A stretch of DNA of 12,785 nt from Jimgerdemannia flammicorona (Eukaryota; Mucoromycota; Endogonomycetes; Endogonales; Endogonaceae). Location: assembly GCA_003990745.1 (NCBI GenBank), contig RBNI01005282.1:1-12785 (forward strand), read 5' to 3'. The translations under genes were made by a program, and so were the position numbers. This document shows, piece by piece, positions 7,501 through 12,785 of the stretch; within the stretch, counting starts at the first letter, position 1, and the number at the start of each line of letters is the position of its first letter. The notes under the pieces are model-generated. The model made no database searches, had not been told where the DNA came from, and worked only from the letters and a program-made list of their open reading frames with translations.

Positions 7501-8262
7501 ACTCTTAAGCTACTCCAGTGCTTTCTGAGTATTACTAGTTACTACTGAAGGTTTATCTAAGAATACTCTACTATTGCAGCCCCACTAACCAGTCTAGTCT
7601 GTAAAGGAGTAAACATCAAGACTAAATAGACCCTTGAGTACACTCAGGCTATGGACCACCTCAAAAGACTCCTTACTGAGGCTCCAGTGCTAATTATACC
7701 TAACTCTACTAGGCTATTTACTCTGACTACAGATGTCTCTGATATTGTCATTAGGGCAGTGCTCAGTCAAGAAGATTGTCCAGTAGCCTACCTTTCCCAA
7801 AAGCACAAGTCAGCTGAGACCTGGTACACTATCTATGAGAAAGAACTTCTGGTCATTATTACTGCACTCTAGGAATAGTATCATTTTCTCCTAAGACAAC
7901 CATTTGTAGTCTATACTGATCACCATACTCTGCAGTATATTCATATACAGTCCATGCTGATTTATAGACAAACCTGCTGGATAGAAATCATTGCCAACTT
8001 TGATATGGAAATCAAGTATATCCCAGGCAAAATCAACTGTATGGCTAATAGTTTCTCCAGGTATATGGAAGATGAACTTGTTCTTATAGTCAAGATAATT
8101 GGAGATCTTACTCAGATAATTAAAGAGAACTACCAACAAGACAGTCTCTTGGTGAAATTTCTTCAATTCTACCAAAACCTAGAGGCTGAGGTCCCAGAAT
8201 CCATGAGACAAATGTTCAAGAGATTTACTTACCATGATGATCTTATCTGTATCCAACAATGA
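7501..8262 (+). pseudogene. pol: RT connection and RNase H of pol2, degraded
   Basis: The connection motif survives as SITSYY-RF with TGA 7546-7548 at a usual Arg. RNase H shows TLTTDVSD with the first catalytic Asp at 7732-7734, YEKELLVI with Glu, VVYTDHHTL with Asp, and INCMANSFSRY, where the last Asp is replaced by Asn (the family usually has ADALSR), consistent with GAC/T-to-AAC/T. The domain is therefore catalytically dead even apart from stops at 7558, 7627, 7870 and 7876. The frame is broken again at about 8260, where TGA coincides with a second one-base shift. Confidence 0.87.
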
Positions 8263-9175
8263 TACTCTGCAGCTCAAGATCATACAGGAACTCTATGATA
8301 CTCCTACAGCAGAACACTTTGATTTTAAGAAGATCTACAATCTCCTCTTAAGGAAGTTTTACTGACTAAAGATAACCAAGGATATCAAAGACTTTATAGC
8401 CTCATGTGAGATATATTAAAGGTTCAAAAGTGATAATAAGCTACTCGTAGGACTTCTGCAACCCCTGCCTATCCCAAGTCACAACTAGGATTAGATTGCA
8501 ATGAACTTTATTGTCCAGCTCTCCAAGACCAAGGCAGGATGAGATACTATTGTAGTATTTATGGACTGCCTAAGCAAATAAGCCCATTTTGCACCAACCA
8601 AGACCACTGTGATAGCACCAGAGATTGCTGAGATTTTCCTCAATCAAGTATTCAGGCTATATGATATACCTAGCACTAATGTATCTGACCAAGATACTAA
8701 GTTTATAAGTAACTTCTGGAAGGTATTCTTCTCCCTCTATAGAACTAAGCTGAAGTTCTCTACTGCCTACCACCTTCAGACTAATGGTCAAACTGAGCAA
8801 ACCAATAGGACCCTCAAGCAGATGCTTAGTATCTTCTGCTATTACAAGCAAAATGATTGGGATAAGTACCTAGCCTATGCCAAGTTTACCTATAACAATA
8901 ATCAGCAAATCTCTATAAAGAAGACTCCATTCTTCCTGAACCATGGTTAACACCCAAGGACCCCAAGCATTACTGTGAAATCAGCAATCTCAGCAGCCCA
9001 ATATTTGGCTGAGACCATTTCTGACCTTACCCAAATGATAAGAGATATTCTCATAGAAGTACAGGACTATCAGACCAAGTATGTGAACTTGAAGCAAAGG
9101 GAAGTCTCCTATAATATTGATGATATGGTTATGCTTAGAACAGACCATCTCTATCCAGACACACTGGCATAACAA
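8263..9175 (+). pseudogene. pol: Integrase of pol2, degraded
   Basis: In the third frame the zinc finger is damaged: the first His of the ELHDTPTA-type motif is Tyr (TAT), and the last Cys of CxxC is Tyr. In the core the first catalytic Asp is Asn (AAC 8504-8506, in AMNFIVQL). The second Asp (8687-8689, VSDQDTKF) and the Glu (8795-8797, GQTEQTN) remain, exactly 35 residues apart. Stops are at 8363, 8417, 8486, 8492, 8540, 8579, 8948 and 9170; the two at 8486 and 8492 sit at the conserved NWDWIAM tryptophans. Most losses are C-to-T or G-to-A transitions. Confidence 0.88.
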
Positions 9176-9559
9176 CTAGCTAAGAAACTCCATGCTAAAA
9201 GAATTAGACCATATAAGATTGTGGAAAAAGTCAGTGAAGTCAACTATAAGTTACAACTTCCCTACAATATTTGAGTACACTCAGTATTCCATATCAGCCA
9301 ACTGATAGACTATTATAAGAACCCATTCCCTGAGTATATAGTTTCACCACTACCTCTATTTAGGATCAATGATCATGAGAAATTCAAAATTGAGAAAGTA
9401 CTTGACCATAAGGTCTGCAAATATACCAAAACAGTCAAGCAATTTTTTCTCATCAAGTGAAAGGGTTACTCCACCCATGATATCATCTGGGAAAAAGAAG
9501 AAGTTCTGAAGAATGCATGCAAAGCCCTCCAGGACTACATGGAAACACTCACTCTCTAG
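9176..9559 (+). pseudogene. pol: GPY and chromodomain tail of pol2
   Basis: The GPY-like stretch reads RIRPYKIVEKV and is followed by VHSVFHISQL after a TGA (9272-9274). The chromodomain, about 9380-9510, has IEKVLDHK, FFLIK-KGYSTHD with its Trp turned into TGA (9458-9460), and an intact second Trp in IIWEKEEVL (9488-9490). The frame closes at TAG 9557-9559, probably the natural end or close to it. The chromodomain differs clearly from that of element 1, so the two elements belong to distinct families. Confidence 0.85.
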
Positions 9560-10191
9560 CAAAGAAAGAAACTATAGCTCTAAAGCCTAGAGCACATAGT
9601 AAACAAAGAAGACACCATATATTTATCTAGAATATACAATACCAAATACTAATAGAAAAAGAGAATACTATATCTAATTAATAAGAAAGATACTCAGGTG
9701 AAGGATAAACTAGTATGGTGTAGTAAAACATATTTGAATAACTCCATTTCATGCCATCTGTATCATCTCTGCTAAATAATGACAGATACTTTATATAGAA
9801 CTTAGAAAAGCTGACAATATTGAAACTAATCTAAGTCCATCCATGTGATAGATATTGAAACTAATCTAAGTCTATTTATATAACAGATATTATTACTAGA
9901 AATTGCTTCAGATTATAAGAAATACTATTTTCAAGAGGTTTAAACTTCCAGCCATGACAATGAGAGCCCTTGCTCTAGATAAGGATGACCAGTCCTCATA
10001 AATGTGCCAACAAAACAAAAAAAAAGAGGACCAAGTTCTATCAACCCTATGTAACTATAATTATAATATCTTGGAAATCAGAATTTTTTTATATAACTAG
10101 CACATGTCCTGCTTACAGCAATAGATCACATATTCTGCTGGAAAGCATGATCAAATTAAAGTCATAAAGTTATATCAGATAAATAAATAAG
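9560..10191 (+). other. AT-rich spacer with unresolved left LTR border of element 2
   Basis: No gene is visible. Two places could mark the polypurine tract and LTR start: AGAAAAAGAGAA at 9653-9664, or GTGAAGGATAAA just before TGTAGT at 9719. Neither is decisive in this decayed sequence. An A-rich run lies near 10010-10030. Confidence 0.5.
9816..9885 (+). repeat. 35-bp tandem duplication
   Basis: Units 9816-9850 and 9851-9885 match at 28 of 35 bases and share ATATTGAAACTAATCTAAGT. All seven differences are transitions. It lies upstream of TATA1 of element 2, in a place comparable to the repeat array of the element 1 LTR. Confidence 0.8.
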
Positions 10192-10199
10192 TATAAATA
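10192..10199 (+). promoter_or_regulatory. TATA1 of element 2
   Basis: TATAAATA lies 76 bp upstream of the first codon (ATA 10268) of the accessory frame, with a pyrimidine-rich leader (CTCTATCTCCCTCTCTC) between. The element 1 equivalent is at 75 bp. Confidence 0.6.
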
Positions 10200-10531
10200 C
10201 CCAAGATAAAGAGTATACCACAACCTCTATCTCCCTCTCTCTTCTCTAAAGAAAAGATAAAACAAGAATACCTGCTATCTACTGCCAAACTGTCTGCTAT
10301 AGCCAGCCCCTCCCAAGCCAGATTGACCACCTCTTTGGACACATTTATATTACTATCCAAAGAAGGAACCACTACTCTGAGACTCTTAACCTCTCTAGCC
10401 AGGATCTAGGACATTATGTTCTCAATTGCTATGAAGTTATCAAAAGGGCCTATCTTACTATCAGCTACCTAGAAATCTGGCATAAATATGAAATCAGCCA
10501 CCAACTTCTTCAATATGTAAACAGCCTACTC

Positions 10532-10542
10532 ACTGACCAGAT

Positions 10543-10545
<3 letters not shown>
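10532..10545 (+). repeat. Left target-site duplication of the retroposon
   Basis: ACTGACCAGATCTC, directly before the T-run. It matches 11821-11834 at 13 of 14 bases, and both copies encode T-D-Q-(I/V)-S in the accessory frame. Confidence 0.9.
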
Positions 10546-10594
<49 letters not shown>

Positions 10595-10603
10595 TTTTTT
10601 TTT

Positions 10604-10642
<39 letters not shown>

Positions 10643-10646
10643 TTTT
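10546..10646 (-). repeat. Poly(A) tail of the retroposon (seen as T-run)
   Basis: About 100 bases, nearly all T on the plus strand, with four interrupting bases before the end (AC, G, G). Its length despite the age of the insertion suggests re-expansion by slippage. Confidence 0.92.
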
Positions 10647-10669
10647 ACAGACTCAGAGTCTTATGGATT

Positions 10670-10675
10670 TTTATT
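10670..10675 (-). terminator. AATAAA poly(A) signal of the retroposon
   Basis: TTTATT on the plus strand reads AATAAA on the minus strand, about 25 bases before the start of the A-tail, the normal distance for a polyadenylation signal. Confidence 0.7.
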
Positions 10676-11820
10676 GGAAGAGAACCTAGACTATATAGGC
10701 CAAAACCCTCCCCCACCACCCATCAAGTACTGCTCCCTAATTAACTTAGGCTAGCTATTGTCTAGTAGCTCAATCATGTTAGGTACAGCAGGGCCTATAG
10801 TGGCCTGCATCTCATTCTGTGCACTATACTCTCCCTACCACTAGAGAGAACTCAGCTATATATTAATGACCAAAAGTGTATGCCTGAAACCCCAATATAT
10901 ATATAAGGCTATGTCTAAGCCAAATAGAATAGCCCCTACCACCTCAAGAAGGATGACAGGTAAAGAAAAAACTCTCATCAAAGTATATCATAGTAGATAG
11001 GGTCTAGTTCTCTCAGATGAGGTAAGTAGAGGACTTATACATGAGGTAGGAGAAAACTCCCAATACCCCACTACTCAAGCCTGTGGGCCTTAATCATATT
11101 GTCATATTAGCTCTTAGTTCTAGTTAAGTATAGCCAAGATGTCTGAAATGGGTAGCCTCAGGCCCCCTGACCCCTCCCAACAACCAGGGCCCAACCCCAC
11201 ATATCACTAAAAGAAGCTAAGAGTGACACCTACCACCTAACCACTCCACACCAATCAAAAGGCCCCACTGAAGCAGTACTCACCCCAGCCCTGATGACTG
11301 CCCCCAGCCTGGTACCCTACTGGTCCACTGTTATTACCCTTCCTCTTATCTGTGATGGTCATCTCCCCTCTCATCTCAACAATACCCAAAAAACAGTTAC
11401 CTATACTAGAACTATGCTCACTAGAAAGCTTGCCAAAGCCAGAGGCCCCCACCACAGCTACTGAGGATCTACAGGTAACCTATACTAAGTACTTGATACC
11501 CAAGATCAGCTAACTTCCTATATAACCTATGATATTCTGAGACAATATCTTATTGGTGATGGCAAAAGGAAGAAGGTGCTGCACCAAAATAGGTACACCC
11601 CAGATGCAGCTGAAGATACCAGAATTTGTGAAAAAGTAGAGAAGACACCAATCAGATACTGATAAAAGGACAACTCATCATCATTACTCTCCTCTCACTA
11701 TGCCCCTATAGGCACAGCAAACTAATCTGAGGTAGAGGGAGTAATAATAGAGGAAAGGGAACTTGGAAGATTACCTACCAAACTTTATGACCAGTAAGGT
11801 AGCAGAGAAAGAAGCTGTTG

Positions 11821-11834
11821 ACTGACCAGGTCTC
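11821..11834 (+). repeat. Right target-site duplication of the retroposon
   Basis: ACTGACCAGGTCTC; one base differs from the left copy (G against A). The accessory reading frame resumes here in the same phase. Confidence 0.9.
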
Positions 11835-12369
11835 AGACTGGACCAATCTGAATAGGCATGAGCAAAAACTAGCCAAGAAGGTCTATCAAATCATGCACTA
11901 TATATCTTTTGCAATCTCTAATCTCAACTATGTACAATTGAAGGATTTCCAGAACCTCTCATTTTCTGAAGTTGATGAGCTAGAGATCAAGATAGTCCAA
12001 GAAGCCAACTTCTGGATTACTTTCAAGTCTACTGACTGCAAACCCCACTAGAGCCCCCTCCTAAATAACAACCCAGACCAATGGCTCCAAGATCTCTCTG
12101 ACCTCTTTGAAGGACCACTCATCCAAATAGATATCTCCAGATATAAGGATTAAGATCCCAACCATATTAAATAGAGAACCCCTATATCAATGCCTATACC
12201 AGTTCAAGAACCATTTGCAGACCTCATTGACTTCTTTATTCTAGATATTAAGCTATCAGCAACAACCCCTCCTATCACTGAAAGAGAAGGAAACAATACT
12301 GAGAAAGATTCTCCATCTTTCTCTCTCTTGGTTCTCAATTTCTGAATTAATGAGGATGTTGATTTCTAA

Positions 12370-12672
12370 GGAAGAAAGAATATAATAGAATGAACAAGTG
12401 AACAGATGAGACACAATAAGTAATCATGTGACCTAGTGATGATGTTATCATACAATTGAGCATAATATATAATATTATGAATAATGAATATAATGAATGA
12501 TGCAAATAATACAAAAAACAATATTCAGCTTATTCCTAACAATCAGCACTATAGCAACTATTACTATAGTAGCTAATTATTACCTAGTAATTAAGATCCT
12601 GATTACAAAGTGTTTTTTGCTACAAACTACCTGACAAAGGTCATGATTACAAACCTCACTATAGTTACCAAA
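12370..12672 (+). other. AT-rich non-coding part of the element 2 LTR
   Basis: No gene is visible. It contains simple ATGAATAATGAATATAATGAATG-like repetition around 12475-12500, a palindrome-like CTATAG-rich segment near 12551-12575, and two copies of TGATTACAAA near 12599 and 12645. Confidence 0.6.
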
Positions 12673-12693
12673 TTAGTCACTTATACTTAGTCA
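12673..12693 (+). promoter_or_regulatory. Paired TTAGTCA (bZIP-like) sites
   Basis: TTAGTCA occurs at 12673-12679 and 12687-12693, 20-40 bp before TATA2 of element 2. Its complement TGACTAA resembles Yap1/AP-1 type sites and differs by one base from the TGACTCA pair in the element 1 LTR. Confidence 0.5.
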
Positions 12694-12710
12694 GAAATTA
12701 TGGACTAACT

Positions 12711-12720
12711 TATATAAATA
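12711..12720 (+). promoter_or_regulatory. TATA2 of element 2
   Basis: TATATAAATA lies 344 bp after the end of the accessory frame and just downstream of the TTAGTCA pair, matching the order at 5812 in element 1. An AATAAA at 12739-12744 is only 26 bp further on, too close to be the equivalent poly(A) signal with confidence. Confidence 0.6.
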
Positions 12721-12785
12721 CCTCTAGTTTCTATCTGAAATAAAGCAGTTTTAGTTCAATCTTTGATATAAGAATCAAGCCCCCC

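Larger units (their letters stand above)
10546..11820 (-). mobile_element. Polyadenylated retroposon, minus orientation, family unknown
   Basis: A 1,275-bp insertion flanked by 14-bp direct repeats. Its left end is a run of T (10546-10646, interrupted at 10589-10590, 10604 and 10642), which is a poly(A) tail on the minus strand. AATAAA on the minus strand (10670-10675) lies about 25 bases before the tail. These are the marks of target-primed insertion of a polyadenylated RNA: a LINE, SINE or processed transcript. No RT or other known domain is readable. The best minus-strand stretch (about 11675-11255, with two stops) is rich in Gly/Ser and unrecognised. It lacks CpG, like the host element, so it is old. 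A 5'-truncated LINE or a non-autonomous retroposon is most likely. Confidence 0.82.
10268..12369 (+). pseudogene. Homologue of the LTR-encoded accessory protein, split by a retroposon
   Basis: The first exon-like part, 10268-10545, is open for 92 codons. The start codon is ATA where element 1 has ATG, a TpG-to-TpA change. After the insertion the frame resumes inside the duplicated target (from 11821) and runs to TAA 12367-12369 with stops at 12049, 12151, 12172 and 12343. A 47-residue ungapped alignment links D-W-T-N-L (about 11842 on) with D-I-T-Q-M of element 1: 11 identities by eye, many conservative changes, and a shared L-S-aromatic-S-x-(I/V)-D. The N-terminal parts share the Y-x-I-x3-LL-x3-V pattern. 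About 275 codons against 365 in element 1, with a shorter acidic tail. The function is unknown. Confidence 0.72.
6301..12785 (+). mobile_element. Element 2: older Ty3/Gypsy chromovirus, 3' part
   Basis: A second chromovirus in the same orientation, strongly decayed: 30 in-frame stops and two frameshifts in pol, and only two CpGs that I can find over the whole 6.5 kb (7440-7441 and 8446-8447). It begins abruptly in the protease at the codon after the element 1 LTR. Residues from 6303 align without gaps to the element 1 protease segment that follows the DSGAS region. Its 5' half should lie upstream of element 1. The 3' end is beyond the window; by analogy with the element 1 LTR it should lie roughly 0.5 kb further on. 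Confidence 0.88.
9719..12785 (+). repeat. 3' LTR-like region of element 2, incomplete
   Basis: It repeats the order seen in the element 1 LTR: tandem repeat, TATA1, accessory reading frame, bZIP-like pair, TATA2. The start is uncertain (9665-9990; TGTAGT at 9719 is one candidate) and the end is outside the window. It includes a later retroposon insertion of 1,275 bp. Confidence 0.45.

Noticed and set aside
11255..11674. Minus-strand Gly/Ser-rich open stretch as a gene of the retroposon
   Set aside because: It contains two stops, no recognised motif, and its composition follows the G-rich strand. It may be coding debris but cannot be supported.
11818..12051. Separate small gene starting at TTG 11818
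   Set aside because: It is the continuation of the accessory frame after the retroposon. The TTG lies in the last bases of the insert and nothing supports a start there.
12551..12575. CTATAG-rich palindrome as an origin or recombination site
   Set aside because: It is short, imperfect and in AT-rich decayed DNA, where such palindromes are expected by chance.

Overview
The window holds eukaryotic, almost certainly fungal, repeat DNA and no intact gene. Three things point to a filamentous fungus: chromodomain-bearing Ty3/Gypsy elements (chromoviruses), decay dominated by C-to-T and G-to-A transitions with a CpA-to-TpA component, and CpG loss of the kind left by repeat-directed cytosine methylation or RIP. 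The exact taxon cannot be read from the sequence.

Layout. (1) Positions 1-6300 are the 3' part of a younger chromovirus, element 1. Its pol stays in one frame (2-3805): a Gag/Pol-junction stretch, protease, RT, RNase H, integrase and a GPY/chromodomain tail, broken by 14 in-frame stops. A polypurine tract follows at 4223-4235, then a complete 3' LTR at 4237-6300 (2,064 bp) bounded by the perfect inverted ends TGTAAG...CTTACA. (2) Positions 6301-12785 are an older chromovirus, element 2. Its protease is cut exactly at 6301, just after the missing catalytic segment, so element 1 sits inside element 2 as a nested insertion. The degraded pol2 runs to 9559 (30 stops, two frameshifts), followed by a spacer and a long LTR-like 3' region that runs off the window. 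(3) A 1,275-bp polyadenylated retroposon (10546-11820, minus strand, 14-bp target duplications) is inserted in element 2's 3' region.

The main discovery is a non-gag/pol reading frame inside the U3 of the LTR. In element 1 it is at 4525-5622 (365 codons, three stops) with its own TATA box 75 bp upstream; a second TATA box, bZIP-type sites and a poly(A) signal lie downstream in the same LTR. Element 2 has a diverged homologue (10268-12369) in the same place: 780 versus 788 bp from the chromodomain tryptophan codon, and 76 versus 75 bp from its TATA box. Removing the retroposon restores its frame. I do not recognise the protein; it has a helical N-terminal half and an acidic Tyr/Pro-rich C-terminal half.

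How the parts would have worked together: TATA2 plus the LTR signals would drive the genomic RNA and pol, while TATA1 would give the U3 protein a separate transcript. All copies in this window are now broken. CpG density changes sharply at the LTR/element 2 junction: I count only two CpGs from 6301 to 12785.
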